A stretch of DNA of 64,000 bases from Bacillota bacterium (lineage in GTDB: Bacteria; Bacillota; Clostridia; Tissierellales; Peptoniphilaceae). Under the pieces are notes generated by a model. It was not told the origin of the DNA. It worked only from the letters and a program-made list of their open reading frames with translations, and searched no databases. The number at the start of each line of letters is the position of its first letter. Position 1 is the first letter of the stretch. Shown one piece after another: positions 43,240 to 52,521 of the stretch. The stretch covers positions 124,001-188,000 of the forward strand of contig JAEZXH010000018.1 in assembly GCA_023442775.1 (NCBI GenBank), given 5' to 3'. Position numbers and translations under genes: made by a program.

Positions 43240-44150
43240 AGATTGTCTTTTTCGGCACAGCGGATTTTGCAGAACCCATCCTCTCCGCCCTGGCAAAAGA
43301 CCACGACGTCAGCCTCGTGGTCACCGGGGCTCCAAAGCCACGAGGACGGGGCAAGAAACTCGTCCCCACGGGAGTCCAGGTCCTTGCCGAGGAGCTTGGC
43401 ATCCCCGTGGAGACGCCAAAGAGCGTCAATGCCGAGGAGTTTCTCGACCGCTTGAGCGCAGAAGAGGCAGATATCTTTGTCGTCGCCGCCTTTGGGCAGA
43501 TTCTAAAGACGCCGCTTCTCGAAGTCATCCACCGCAACATCCTCAACGTCCACGGGAGTATCCTTCCCGCCTATCGGGGAGCAGCCCCCATTGAACGGGC
43601 AATTCTCGAGGGCGATGAGGAGATTGGCGTGAGCATTATGAAGATTGAAGAAGGACTCGACAGCGGCGATGTGGCAAAGATTGTCCGCGTCCCCCTCGAG
43701 GGACGAGGTGCGAAAGAGATGCGCCAGGTTCTCGCCGAAGAGGGTGCGAAAGCCCTTCTTGAAGTCCTCGATGACATGGAGAAGGGAACCGCCGTCTTTA
43801 TGCCTCAGAACGACGAAGAGGCCACCTACGCTCCAAAGATTGAGAAAGAAGAAGGGCACCTCCTTCCGAAGGAGGAGACTGCAGGCGAGGTCGTGGCAAA
43901 GATTCGCGGGCTCGACAGTTATGGCGGGGCATCGATTCCCTTTGGAGAGGGGAGGATGAAGATTTTCCGCGGGTCCGTCGCAGAGGGGGATTTCCCAGGG
44001 ATTCTACGAAAGGTCGGCGATGACATGGTTCTCGGTTGTGCTGATGGTGCCGTCAAGCTCGAGGAGATTCAGATGCCAGGAAAGAAACGGATGCAGCCCC
44101 GTGCTTTTTTCTTGGGACACCCCTGGGAAGGGGATTGTGAGGTGAACTAA
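43236..44150 (+). CDS. fmt: Methionyl-tRNA formyltransferase
   Basis: Fmt formylates initiator Met-tRNA using 10-formyl-THF. The 304-residue protein begins KIVFFGTADFAEPIL. The catalytic block is NVHGSILPAYRGAAPIERAI (about residues 107-126). The Asp-containing IMKIEEGLDSGDV follows. A C-terminal OB-like tRNA-binding domain completes it. It overlaps both neighbours, def by four bases and the peptidase gene by one base. Confidence 0.97.
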   Translation: MKIVFFGTADFAEPILSALAKDHDVSLVVTGAPKPRGRGKKLVPTGVQVLAEELGIPVETPKSVNAEEFLDRLSAEEADIFVVAAFGQILKTPLLEVIHRNILNVHGSILPAYRGAAPIERAILEGDEEIGVSIMKIEEGLDSGDVAKIVRVPLEGRGAKEMRQVLAEEGAKALLEVLDDMEKGTAVFMPQNDEEATYAPKIEKEEGHLLPKEETAGEVVAKIRGLDSYGGASIPFGEGRMKIFRGSVAEGDFPGILRKVGDDMVLGCADGAVKLEEIQMPGKKRMQPRAFFLGHPWEGDCEVN

Positions 44151-44860
44151 TGGGATATTCTCCGATGTTTTATCCAATGTTCGACAGGACGTGGATCTTT
44201 CTTATCCCGGGCCTACTCTTGGGTCTCTATGCGCAGATGCGCCTCAAAACAGCCTTTGGCCAGTATCGCCAGATTCGCACGAGAAGGGGCTGGACGGGAG
44301 AAGCTGTGGCACGAGATATCCTCAATCGTCACGGGCTTCAAGAGGTGCGTATCGAGGCCACCAGTGGCATGCTCAGCGATCACTACGATCCGAGGAGCAA
44401 AGTCCTTCGCCTCTCCTCATCGGTCTTTGGTGAAACGAGTATTGCTGCGGTCTCTGTGGCCGCCCACGAGGTGGGGCACGCCCTTCAAGACCAAGAAGGA
44501 TATGGCCTCTTGCGATTGAGAAACGCCCTGGTTCCCACTGCACAGGTGGGATCTCAACTCGCCTTTCTCTTTGTATTTCTCGGCCTCGTCTCTGGAGCCC
44601 TTGACTTTTTGATTCCCGTGGGAATTGCCCTCTTTTCCGTGGCGGTGGTCTTTCAACTGGTGACCCTTCCCGTGGAGTACGATGCAAGTCATCGCGCGGA
44701 GATTGCCCTGCAACAAGGAGGCTATGTCACAGACGAGGAGCTTCGCGGAACCCATGCCGTTCTCTCTGCCGCAGCACTCACCTATGTGGCAGCCCTCGTC
44801 TCTGCCATTGGCAGTTTCTTAAGGCTTTTAGCCATCTCTCGAGGAGGGAGACGTGAATGA
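44150..44860 (+). CDS. Zinc metallopeptidase, YugP family, membrane-bound
   Basis: The 236-residue protein has an N-terminal helix, then a cytoplasmic or surface catalytic part with the zinc-binding HEVGH (AAHEVGHALQDQEG, about residues 104-117). Two to four further hydrophobic helices lie near 130-180 and 205-228. The conserved ATSGMLSDHYDPRSKVLRLS and LPVEYDASHRA blocks identify the YugP-type zinc peptidases. Its substrate is unknown. Its location between fmt and rsmB is a conserved clostridial arrangement. Start and stop overlap both neighbours. Confidence 0.92.
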   Translation: MGYSPMFYPMFDRTWIFLIPGLLLGLYAQMRLKTAFGQYRQIRTRRGWTGEAVARDILNRHGLQEVRIEATSGMLSDHYDPRSKVLRLSSSVFGETSIAAVSVAAHEVGHALQDQEGYGLLRLRNALVPTAQVGSQLAFLFVFLGLVSGALDFLIPVGIALFSVAVVFQLVTLPVEYDASHRAEIALQQGGYVTDEELRGTHAVLSAAALTYVAALVSAIGSFLRLLAISRGGRRE

Positions 44861-46146
44861 AGGATCTCCAAGGTCGTGAGGCCTCCTTACTGTGTCTTTT
44901 CGACATCGAAAAGGGGAAAAATCTGGAAGAAATCGAGGAATCGTTGAGGAAGAGTTGGAAAGATCGACGCGAAGAGCACTTTTTCCGCTATCTCACCTAT
45001 GGCGTGTTAAAGGAAGAAGGGCTCCTCATTGAGGTGCTTCGCCCCTATTTACGACAAGGGCTACGAAAACTCCATGCACCCATGCGCTGGATTCTCCTCC
45101 AGGCCATCTACCAGTTCTTGGAGATGAAGAAGATCCCTTCGAGAGCTGTGGTCAGTGAGGCAGTGGCCCTGGCGAAGCGATTTGGCCACGGGAAGAGTGG
45201 CGGATTCGTCAATGCTGTTCTTCGCAACATGATTCGAGACGGGATTATGGAGAAGGACGTTGCATCGATTCGGCAGAGTCTTCTCAAAAACAAGGATGAG
45301 TCTTCAATGGCGCAGGCTTTTTCCGTTCCCGAGTTCTATGTCAAAGATTTGCGTTCCCAATTCGCACAAGAAGAGGTCATCTCGATTCTTCTGGCGTCGA
45401 AGATGCACCCTACCCTCTACGCCAGGGTCAACACCCTAAAGACGACGGCAGAGAAACTCCTCGCAAATCACGAGGAACTCTTTGAGAGGGGACAGCTCTT
45501 CGAGTATTCCCTCGCGATACGGAATCTCCCCGCACTGTTGGAGTCAGATTTATTCGCCAACGGCGATGTGTACATTCAAGATGAATCCTCGATGGCAGTG
45601 GCAGATTTTGCCAAGCCCGAGGGGGCTATGAAGATTTTAGACGTCTGCGCAGCACCGGGAGGGAAGAGTTTTAGTATGGCCATGTTGGCTCCCGATGCGA
45701 CGATTCTCGCCCAGGACGTCTCGAAGAAGCGCTTGAAGCGCATGGAGGAAAATGCCAAGAGACTTGGGCTCTCTCTTCGTATGCGTTGTGCAGACGGCAG
45801 AGAGGAGTCTGGTGAGAGTTTCGATCTCGTCGTCGTAGATGCGCCCTGTTCTGGGTTTGGGCTCATTGGGAAAAAGCCAGACATTGCACGACATCGCACC
45901 GAGGAACAAATCCAAGAACTCGCAAAACTTCAAGAAGAAATCCTCGAAGCGTCTTGGCAAAGCGTAGCGCGAGGAGGAAGATTGGTCTATAGTACGTGCA
46001 CTCTCACCCGATGTGAGAATGAAGAGGTGATTGAAGGGTTCCTTTCGAGACACCAAGACGCTCGACTAGAGACGTGGAACGTCACCCTTCCCCACACGGA
46101 CCACGGTGATGGCTTTAAGATGGCCAGACTACACAAGGAGGCTTGA
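44857..46146 (+). CDS. rsmB: 16S rRNA (cytosine-967-C5)-methyltransferase RsmB
   Basis: RsmB methylates C967 of 16S rRNA with SAM. The 429-residue protein has a NusB-like RNA-binding N-terminal domain (about residues 1-135) and a methyltransferase domain. The SAM site is LDVCAAPGGKSFSMAM (about residues 260-275). The two catalytic cysteines are in DAPCSGFGLIG and YSTCTLTRCENE. It follows the order fmt-Zn peptidase-rsmB-rlmN-prpC-stk, typical of the phylum, and shares four bases with the previous gene. Confidence 0.95.
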   Translation: MKDLQGREASLLCLFDIEKGKNLEEIEESLRKSWKDRREEHFFRYLTYGVLKEEGLLIEVLRPYLRQGLRKLHAPMRWILLQAIYQFLEMKKIPSRAVVSEAVALAKRFGHGKSGGFVNAVLRNMIRDGIMEKDVASIRQSLLKNKDESSMAQAFSVPEFYVKDLRSQFAQEEVISILLASKMHPTLYARVNTLKTTAEKLLANHEELFERGQLFEYSLAIRNLPALLESDLFANGDVYIQDESSMAVADFAKPEGAMKILDVCAAPGGKSFSMAMLAPDATILAQDVSKKRLKRMEENAKRLGLSLRMRCADGREESGESFDLVVVDAPCSGFGLIGKKPDIARHRTEEQIQELAKLQEEILEASWQSVARGGRLVYSTCTLTRCENEEVIEGFLSRHQDARLETWNVTLPHTDHGDGFKMARLHKEA

Positions 46147-47171
46147 TGGACCTCAGAGATTTATCGAGAGAAGAACTCATAGGATTCGTCAAAAATCTGG
46201 GACAAAAGCCCTTCCGCGGGACTCAGATTTTTGAGGGGTATCACAAACAACTGAAAAGATCGATTCAGGAGATGGAGCAGCTCCCAAAAGTATTGAGAGA
46301 TCAGCTCGTATCCTACGAACGAAAGCCCCTTGAGATTCTAGAGACTTTGGAGGACCCCGTCGATGGAACGAAGAAGTTTCTCTACCGTCTCTTCGATGGT
46401 GAAATTGTCGAAGGGGTGCTCATGGACTACGACCACGGGCTCAGTCAGTGCATCTCTACCCAAGTCGGGTGTCGCATGGGCTGCACCTTCTGCGCGTCCA
46501 CCAAGGGTGGGAAGATTCGCGACCTCAAGGCGGGGGAAATCCTCGAACAGGTCTACCGCGTGGAAGAAGTCTATGGGAAGGTCTCCCGATTTATCCTCAT
46601 GGGCAGTGGGGAGCCCATGGATAATCTCGATGAGGTCTTGGCATTTCTCAGAATTTTGCACGATGAGAAGGGACAACACGTCTCCTACCGTCACGTGACC
46701 ATCTCGACCTGTGGAGTAGTTCCGGGAATTGAACGACTTCAACGAGAGAATCTTCCCGTCAATCTCGCCTTGAGCCTTCACTCTCCCTTCGATGGTGTAC
46801 GGGAGACCATGATGCCCATCACAAAGCGCTACCCCGTCGCCGACGTCATTGCTTCATGTCTTACGTATCAAGAGAAAACGGGCAGACGAGTGACCTACGA
46901 ATACACCCTCATCCCCGGCGTCAACGATCGGGAGGAGGACATCCGCGAGCTGAAACGTCTCTTTGGGTCCAACATCCATCACATCAACCTCATCGGCCTC
47001 AATCCCATCGAGGAGTGGAACGGACCTCGATCGACGCGAAAAGACCTTGAGAGGTTCGCCCAACAATTGAAAGACGCAGGTCTGTCTGCTACAATAAGGC
47101 GAGAATTAGGTCAGCGCATTGATGCATCTTGTGGGCAATTGAGACGACGCTATGTACAAGGGAAGGAATGA
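46146..47171 (+). CDS. rlmN: 23S rRNA (adenine-2503-C2)/tRNA methyltransferase RlmN
   Basis: RlmN is a radical SAM enzyme that methylates C2 of A2503 in 23S rRNA and A37 in some tRNAs. The cluster motif is CX3CX2C in GCRMGCTFCAS (about residues 112-122). The second-methyl carrier motif MGSGEPMDN and catalytic Cys in DASCGQLR near the C-terminus are present. I chose the ATG that shares a base with the rsmB stop; a TTG one codon earlier sits too close to the AAGGAGG. Confidence 0.96.
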   Translation: MDLRDLSREELIGFVKNLGQKPFRGTQIFEGYHKQLKRSIQEMEQLPKVLRDQLVSYERKPLEILETLEDPVDGTKKFLYRLFDGEIVEGVLMDYDHGLSQCISTQVGCRMGCTFCASTKGGKIRDLKAGEILEQVYRVEEVYGKVSRFILMGSGEPMDNLDEVLAFLRILHDEKGQHVSYRHVTISTCGVVPGIERLQRENLPVNLALSLHSPFDGVRETMMPITKRYPVADVIASCLTYQEKTGRRVTYEYTLIPGVNDREEDIRELKRLFGSNIHHINLIGLNPIEEWNGPRSTRKDLERFAQQLKDAGLSATIRRELGQRIDASCGQLRRRYVQGKE

Positions 47172-47175
47172 GCCT

Positions 47176-47883
47176 ATGAAGTGGACGGCACGAAGTGAAA
47201 TCGGCCACGTTCGTAAAAATAATGAGGATGCCTATTTCGCCACCGACGAAAAAGGAGGCCTCTTCATCGTTGCCGATGGGATGGGAGGCCACGCGGCAGG
47301 AGAGAGGGCCTCTTCTCTGGCGACAGAAATCCTCTCGCACAGCCTCATGGAAGACACTGAGCGCACTCCCAGGACCCTTCAAGAGGCGGTAATGCGAGCC
47401 AACGCAGAAATCCTCCTCGAGGCCCGCCAGCACGAGGAGCTCAAGGGAATGGGAACAACCTGTACGCTCCTCACAGTTCTGGGGGAGAAGCTCTTGCTCA
47501 CGAATATCGGGGACAGTCGCCTCTATCGCCTTCGAGAAGGTCGCCTCGAACTATTAACTCGCGACGACTCCTTCGTCAACTATCTCGTCGAACTCGGGGA
47601 GATTACACAAGAGGAGGCAAAAAACCATCCCAACCGGAACATGCTCACCCGCGCTCTAGGTACCGATGAGCACCTGGAGGTACACATTGAAGAGGGAGAG
47701 TGGAAAAAAGAGGACCGCTACCTGTTGTGTTCAGATGGTCTCTCTTCCATGGTAGAAGATGGGCGCATGGAGGAACTGCTGCAAGGAGATGACCTGGAGG
47801 CCGTCGCCGACGCGTTGGTCCAAGAGGCTCTTTCAGAAGGTGGACGGGATAACATTACGCTCGTTCTCATAGAGATGGAATAG
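47176..47883 (+). CDS. prpC: PP2C-type Ser/Thr protein phosphatase (PrpC/Stp)
   Basis: This metal-dependent phosphatase reverses phosphorylation by the PASTA kinase encoded next to it. The 235-residue protein has all PP2C aspartate motifs: RKNNEDAYF, VADGMGGHAAGE, TNIGDSRLYRL, LLCSDGLSSMV and GGRDNITLV. The ATG follows GGAAGGAATGAG; the open frame continues upstream but without a ribosome binding site. It ends 9 bases before the kinase start. Expected location is cytoplasmic. Confidence 0.95.
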   Translation: MKWTARSEIGHVRKNNEDAYFATDEKGGLFIVADGMGGHAAGERASSLATEILSHSLMEDTERTPRTLQEAVMRANAEILLEARQHEELKGMGTTCTLLTVLGEKLLLTNIGDSRLYRLREGRLELLTRDDSFVNYLVELGEITQEEAKNHPNRNMLTRALGTDEHLEVHIEEGEWKKEDRYLLCSDGLSSMVEDGRMEELLQGDDLEAVADALVQEALSEGGRDNITLVLIEME

Positions 47884-47892
47884 GAGTGGATG

Positions 47893-49884
47893 ATGATAGG
47901 TACGGTGCTTGCACAGCGCTATGAGATCCTCGAGAAGATTGGAAGCGGGGGCATGGGCGAGGTCTTTAAAGCTCATGACCGTCGCCTGGATCGTATAGTC
48001 GCCATCAAAGTGCTTAAGTCGGAATACCATGCCGACGAGAATTTTGTACGAAAGTTCCGCCGGGAGTCCCTTGCAGCGGCGAGCATCTCTCACCCAAATA
48101 TTGTGAGTATTTATGATGTTGGACAACAGGAAGACCCTTCGGGGACCATCCATTACATCGTCATGGAGTACATCGAGGGCAAGACGCTCAAGGAAGTGAT
48201 TCTCGAGGAAGGACCCCTCCCCGAGAAGAAGGCCTTAAACTTTACGATTCAGATTGCCGAGGCCTTGAAGATTGCCCATGCGAAGAAGATTGTTCACCGG
48301 GACATCAAGAGCCAAAACATTATGGTGACCGGGGATAATCGGGTGAAGGTAACAGATTTTGGCATCGCGCGCATGGCGGGAAATACCACCGTCACTATGA
48401 CCGATTCCGTCATGGGTTCGGTACACTACTTTTCTCCTGAACAGGCCAAGGGGGCAAAAGTTGACCACCGCTCGGACATCTATTCCCTCGGTGTCGTGCT
48501 CTACGAGATGCTGACTGGAGACGTGCCCTTTGATGCGGAGAACCCAGTGAGCGTTGCTCTCATGCACATCCAAGAGCCCATTCCCTCGGTCTGCGCTCAG
48601 AGAAGTGACGTGCATCCTGCAGTGGATGCCCTCCTCGCAGATATGACCGCAAAAAATCTCAAGGATCGGATTCCCAACGTCGATGGCATCATCTCGCGCA
48701 TCAAGGAAATTCTCCTTCACCCGGACCGGGCCATGGAGAGCGCCACGAAAAAGACGACGATGAAGCGCACCATTCCCGTCTCCGTACGGGGGAACGACGC
48801 CTTCCAAGAAGCGCCGAAGAAGGAAAAAGACGTGGTTCGTCGCAGCAATGGATCCCGGTTTGAGGATCGGCTCTACGACGTCCCTGAGGAGCGGAGGAGT
48901 CGTCGAAAGGAGAAAAAGAGAAGTTCCTTCGGAGGAACTCTCCTTGGAATCCTCGTTGCCCTTCTCCTCATTGGAGGCGGAGGATTTTTTGCCCTCCGCT
49001 ATATGGGAGCAGACCGAGACGCCATCACCCTTCCCAACGTGGTGGGGATGCAGTCTGACGCAGCGCGGAAGCTCCTCGAAGAAGAAGGTCTCACTGTCAG
49101 CATCGAAGAGAGTGCAAAAGATGGGGCCGAGCAAGATGAAGTCATCGCGCAGCGACCCGATGCGAACGAGAAGGTCCACAAGAAGGACACCATCGTTCTC
49201 GTGGTCAATGCCCAGGTGGAGACCATCGATATGCCGAACCTTGCAGGCTTAAGCATTGACGATGCACGCATCGCTCTGTCGCGACGGGGATTGGAACTTG
49301 GGAAGATTTCCTCTGAGTTCTCCGATGCCGTCGACGAGGATCAAGTGGTGCGCACGAATCCAGAGGCAGATACCAAGGTCGCCGTTGGGTCTACAGTGGA
49401 TATTGTCCTCTCCAAGGGGAAGGAAGAAAAGAATGCTGTGGTGCCCAATCTCATTGGCGTCACGAAGGAGGAAGCGGAAAAGTATCTCAAGGAGTCCAAA
49501 CTCACTCTCGGGGATGTGAAGGAAGAGTACAATGCAGCGGCAGAGGGTACGGTCTTCTACCAGCAGTACCGCTCGGGCAATGTCTTGCAAGAGGGGACTT
49601 CTGTCGATGTGAAAATCTCTCTTGGACCCGAGAGAAGTTCGGACAATTCTCGCTATGAGGAAGAGCCCGATAAAAACGTCAAGCTGCAAGTGGATGTGCC
49701 AGATGATGGCCAGAGTCACGAGATTAGCATCCGTCGGGTCAAGGGAGACACGGTGGAAATCCTGAAGGAACAATCCGTCGATGGGAATGGCGACGGATAT
49801 CGCTTTACCGTCCCTGCCCATACGGGAGATCGGTTTGAACTCTACCTCGACGGCTCCCTTGTAAAATCCCAGGATGTGGAGTGA
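47893..49884 (+). CDS. PASTA-domain Ser/Thr protein kinase (PrkC/StkP type)
   Basis: This membrane kinase senses peptidoglycan fragments or lipid II through its outer PASTA repeats and phosphorylates division, wall and translation proteins. The kinase domain (about residues 9-270) has GSGGMGEVFKA, VAIKVLK, HRDIKSQNIMV and DFGIARMAG. A basic juxtamembrane linker precedes one helix near 352-372. Three PASTA repeats follow (LPNVVGM, MPNLAGLS and VPNLIGVT starts). A C-terminal beta-rich domain of about 80 residues lies outside the cell. The start is the second of two ATGs behind TAGGAGTGG. Confidence 0.95.
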   Translation: MIGTVLAQRYEILEKIGSGGMGEVFKAHDRRLDRIVAIKVLKSEYHADENFVRKFRRESLAAASISHPNIVSIYDVGQQEDPSGTIHYIVMEYIEGKTLKEVILEEGPLPEKKALNFTIQIAEALKIAHAKKIVHRDIKSQNIMVTGDNRVKVTDFGIARMAGNTTVTMTDSVMGSVHYFSPEQAKGAKVDHRSDIYSLGVVLYEMLTGDVPFDAENPVSVALMHIQEPIPSVCAQRSDVHPAVDALLADMTAKNLKDRIPNVDGIISRIKEILLHPDRAMESATKKTTMKRTIPVSVRGNDAFQEAPKKEKDVVRRSNGSRFEDRLYDVPEERRSRRKEKKRSSFGGTLLGILVALLLIGGGGFFALRYMGADRDAITLPNVVGMQSDAARKLLEEEGLTVSIEESAKDGAEQDEVIAQRPDANEKVHKKDTIVLVVNAQVETIDMPNLAGLSIDDARIALSRRGLELGKISSEFSDAVDEDQVVRTNPEADTKVAVGSTVDIVLSKGKEEKNAVVPNLIGVTKEEAEKYLKESKLTLGDVKEEYNAAAEGTVFYQQYRSGNVLQEGTSVDVKISLGPERSSDNSRYEEEPDKNVKLQVDVPDDGQSHEISIRRVKGDTVEILKEQSVDGNGDGYRFTVPAHTGDRFELYLDGSLVKSQDVE

Positions 49885-50762
49885 TGGCAACTGGTCTCAT
49901 TACCCGCCTTCTTGGCGGATTTTACCGAGTTGTCGATGAGAGGGGAACCATTCATGAAACTCGGGCGCGAGGGAAGTTTCGCCATCGTGCAGAAGCCCCC
50001 GTCGTCGGGGATGTGGTGGAATTTGCCGAACAGTCCGGGGAAGAAATTGGGTGGATTACAAAGATTCACCCGCGGAAGAATTTTCTCCTGCGCCCAGGCG
50101 TGTCCAATGTGGACCAAGTACTGCTCCTAATCACTCCTATCGACCCGGTGTGCAACCTCTCCTTGACGGATCGTCTTCTCACTCGCTACGCTTGTGAGGG
50201 CATCGATGTCCGCATTCTCATCAATAAGGCGAATCTCGACCCCGAAGGGGCTCAAAAACTGAGAGAGCGGTTCGAAGCTACTGGCTATGAGGTCTACGTC
50301 ATCAATCTCCTTGCAGAGGATGCCACGGACTTGGTGCGCCCCCTTCTAACTCAGAAAAAGACCGCTCTCGCTGGAGTCTCCGGGGCGGGGAAGTCGACTC
50401 TCACAAGTCTCGTTGTGGAGGCAGATGTACAGACGAGCCACGTGAGTGAAAAGACGAGAAGAGGACGACACACGACGCGGCACAACGAGATCTTTCTTAC
50501 GAGGGACGGGGATTTTCTCTTTGATACACCAGGATTTAGCTCCCTTGATTTAGAGGATTTCGACAGCGAGGAGATTCAAGAGGGGTTCATCGAATTTCGT
50601 CCTTACGAGGGACTTTGTCGTTTCAAGGACTGCCTCCATCTGAAAGAACCTGGATGCGCCATTCAAGAGGCGGTGGAGGAAGGGAGTATCCTCTTGGACC
50701 GCTATGAGGAATACAAGACCATCGTTTCAGAACTCAAGGAAAAGGAGAAGAGAAAATGGTAA
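49884..50762 (+). CDS. rsgA: Ribosome small-subunit GTPase RsgA
   Basis: RsgA checks 30S maturation. The 292-residue protein has an N-terminal OB fold, then a circularly permuted GTPase domain in the order G4 (NKANLD), G1 (GVSGAGKSTLTS, about residues 164-175) and G3 (DTPGFSSLD). A C-terminal zinc finger (CRFKDCLHLKEPGC) ends the conserved part. The start ATG shares a base with the kinase stop. It overlaps rpe by 7 bases. Confidence 0.96.
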   Translation: MATGLITRLLGGFYRVVDERGTIHETRARGKFRHRAEAPVVGDVVEFAEQSGEEIGWITKIHPRKNFLLRPGVSNVDQVLLLITPIDPVCNLSLTDRLLTRYACEGIDVRILINKANLDPEGAQKLRERFEATGYEVYVINLLAEDATDLVRPLLTQKKTALAGVSGAGKSTLTSLVVEADVQTSHVSEKTRRGRHTTRHNEIFLTRDGDFLFDTPGFSSLDLEDFDSEEIQEGFIEFRPYEGLCRFKDCLHLKEPGCAIQEAVEEGSILLDRYEEYKTIVSELKEKEKRKW

Positions 50763-51409
50763 AACTTGCACCGTCCATCCTCTCGAGTCGCTTTTGTGAC
50801 ATTCGAAAAGATTTTGAGGCGATGAATCGAGGAGGGGTTCACGCTGTTCACGTCGACGTCATGGATGGCCACTATGTGCCGAACCTGACCTTTGGACCTC
50901 CTCTTATAAAACAGTTCCGCACCCTTACGGATCTTCCCTTTGATGTCCACCTCATGATTGAACGCCCTGAGCTCAGTCTCCAGGACTATGTAGACGCTGG
51001 AGCCGACTGGATTACCTTCCACCCCGATGCCACGATTCATAGCCATCGCTTGGTGACACAGATCAAGGATTTAGGATTGAAGGCCGGCGTCGCCATCAAC
51101 CCTGGACAAGGACTCGATACGGTGGAGTACTTACTTCCAGAAGTCGATTTGGTCTTAGTCATGACAGTAAATCCAGGGTTTGGTGGGGCGAAGTTCATCG
51201 AATCTGGGCTCAAAAAAATCTCCCAATTGCGGGAGATGATTGAAAGGACAGGGCGGGATGTGCTCATCGAAGTCGACGGGGGCGTCAAGCTCGAGAACGC
51301 CGAACGGATTCTCGATGCGGGTGCAGACATTCTCGTGGCGGGCAGTGCCGTCTTTGGTGCGGACGACCCGGTCAAGGCGATGAAAGATTTCCAAGGGCTG
51401 CAAGGATGA
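50756..51409 (+). CDS. rpe: Ribulose-phosphate 3-epimerase
   Basis: Rpe interconverts ribulose 5-phosphate and xylulose 5-phosphate in the pentose phosphate pathway. The 217-residue TIM barrel has APSILSSRFCDI, the metal/catalytic HVDVMDGHYVPNLTFGP, FDVHLMIERPE, VMTVNPGFGGAKFI and EVDGGVKLENA. All active-site residues appear intact. The ATG follows AAGGAGAAG within the end of rsgA. Its end overlaps thiN by four bases. The transaldolase-like gene at the end of the window may act in the same pathway. Confidence 0.97.
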   Translation: MVKLAPSILSSRFCDIRKDFEAMNRGGVHAVHVDVMDGHYVPNLTFGPPLIKQFRTLTDLPFDVHLMIERPELSLQDYVDAGADWITFHPDATIHSHRLVTQIKDLGLKAGVAINPGQGLDTVEYLLPEVDLVLVMTVNPGFGGAKFIESGLKKISQLREMIERTGRDVLIEVDGGVKLENAERILDAGADILVAGSAVFGADDPVKAMKDFQGLQG

Positions 51410-52050
51410 AAAGAGCCCTTCTCGTAGCTTCCGGGGTCCCTCCTTCCCAAGAACTTCTCAAGAAACTGTGGCCACTCTGTGAACTTCACGGCTGTGCCGA
51501 CGGAGGGTATCGCGTCGTGAGGGACGGGGGATGGATACCGGAGATTCTCCTTGGAGATTTCGATTCTTTAGCAGAGCTTCCCTCCGCTTTTGCGTTAGAA
51601 AAAGAGGGGACGAGTCTCATCACCTTGCCTCGAGAGAAGGATCTCACAGACACTGAGGCTCTCGTTGAGGAGTTTCTCTCTTTAGGAGTGGAGGAGATTG
51701 TTCTTACTGGAGTACTTGGGTCTCGATGGGATCATAGCCTTGCAAATATTGGGATTTTAGAGAGGCTCTACCATCGCGGTGTCCGCGGAGAAATTTTTGG
51801 AGAGAACTGTCACATCTGGCTCTTTGGCCCAGGAGAACACCTCGTCAGTAAAGATGGGTTTGCGGTGGTGAGTCTCTTGCCATGGACAGAGAGGGCCCGG
51901 GTCAGTCTCCATGGCTTTCACTACGAAATCACCTCACAAGAACTCCTCCGTGGAACGGGACGTGGCGTCAGCAATATCCTCAAAGTGGAGGAAGGCCGTA
52001 TCTTCGTCGAAGAGGGGCTGGTTCTTCTCATTCAAAGTAGCGACGAATAA
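51406..52050 (+). CDS. thiN: Thiamine pyrophosphokinase
   Basis: ThiN converts thiamine to thiamine diphosphate, the cofactor of pyruvate:ferredoxin oxidoreductase. The 214-residue protein has GCADGGYRV, PEILLGDFDSL, the acidic PREKDLTDTEALVEE and TGVLGSRWDHSLANIGIL, all typical of the catalytic domain. The C-terminal half is the usual thiamine-binding beta domain. Its ATG overlaps the rpe stop. It ends the housekeeping run, followed by a terminator facing rpmB. Confidence 0.93.
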   Translation: MKRALLVASGVPPSQELLKKLWPLCELHGCADGGYRVVRDGGWIPEILLGDFDSLAELPSAFALEKEGTSLITLPREKDLTDTEALVEEFLSLGVEEIVLTGVLGSRWDHSLANIGILERLYHRGVRGEIFGENCHIWLFGPGEHLVSKDGFAVVSLLPWTERARVSLHGFHYEITSQELLRGTGRGVSNILKVEEGRIFVEEGLVLLIQSSDE

Positions 52051-52053
52051 AAA

Positions 52054-52080
52054 AAGCACCGGAATGGTGCTTCTTTTTTT
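52054..52080. terminator. Terminator between thiN and rpmB
   Basis: The stem AAGCACC/GGTGCTT with a GGAAT loop is flanked by A and T runs. It lies between convergent genes and may serve both. Confidence 0.88.
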
Positions 52081-52090
52081 GACAAGGCGA

Positions 52091-52282
52091 TTACAGGACA
52101 CGCTCAACCTTCCCAGAGCGCAGGCAGCGCGTGCAGACGTCAATGCGCTTCGGACTTCCGTTAACCATTGCTTTCACGCGACGGATGTTCGGAGCCCAGC
52201 TCCGGTTCCCGCGCTTATGGGAGAAGGAAATGCTGTTGCCGAAAGTACGTTGCTTTCCGCAGATTTCACATTTTTTTGCCAT
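52091..52282 (-). CDS. rpmB: 50S ribosomal protein L28
   Basis: This 63-residue ribosomal protein starts MAKKCEICGKQ and has the paired zinc cysteines CEIC and CTRC, with the conserved WAPNIRRVKA block. It is the zinc-binding form of L28. The ATG at 52282 follows GAAGGAGGTG; three extra in-frame codons upstream lie inside that site. It is convergent with thiN and divergent from fakA. Confidence 0.96.
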   Translation of the reverse strand: MAKKCEICGKQRTFGNSISFSHKRGNRSWAPNIRRVKAMVNGSPKRIDVCTRCLRSGKVERVL

Positions 52283-52328
52283 CGTTCCCACCTCCTTCTG
52301 ACGTTTCTTTGCAAAATAAGCAAGACTT

Positions 52329-52337
52329 ATTCTACCA
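52329..52337 (-). promoter_or_regulatory. Extended -10 promoter of rpmB
   Basis: On the minus strand this reads TGGTAGAAT, 46 bases before the start codon; no -35 hexamer is convincing. Confidence 0.6.
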
Positions 52338-52419
52338 TAGGCCTAGAAAGAATGCAAGTCCCTTCCAATGGTGTTTTTAATGTGGATTGAACTTGCCAAT
52401 GCACACCCTCTTCGAAGCG

Positions 52420-52428
52420 TGGTATAAT
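52420..52428 (+). promoter_or_regulatory. Extended -10 promoter of fakA
   Basis: TGGTATAAT lies 93 bases before the start codon, which leaves a leader long enough to be structured. Confidence 0.72.
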
Positions 52429-52434
52429 AGTAAA

Positions 52435-52521
52435 AAGGAACTGATGAGGCAAAGTGCTTCATCGTCATATCGAGAATTGCCCTGCGATGGGGCAGGCAAC
52501 AAATAGAATGAGAGGTACTAT
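52435..52521 (+). other. Structured 5' leader of fakA, function unknown
   Basis: Two hairpins can form in this transcribed leader. The first pairs GATGAGGCA with TGCTTCATC (52443-52463). The second pairs TTGCC with GGCAA, or alternatively GCCC with GGGC (52478-52500). No known riboswitch class is recognisable and no small gene with a good ribosome binding site is seen. Confidence 0.4.

Noticed and set aside
52441..52480. Hammerhead ribozyme-like CTGATGAG in the fakA leader
   Set aside because: The following conserved CGAAAC and a third helix are not present, so only a chance match remains.
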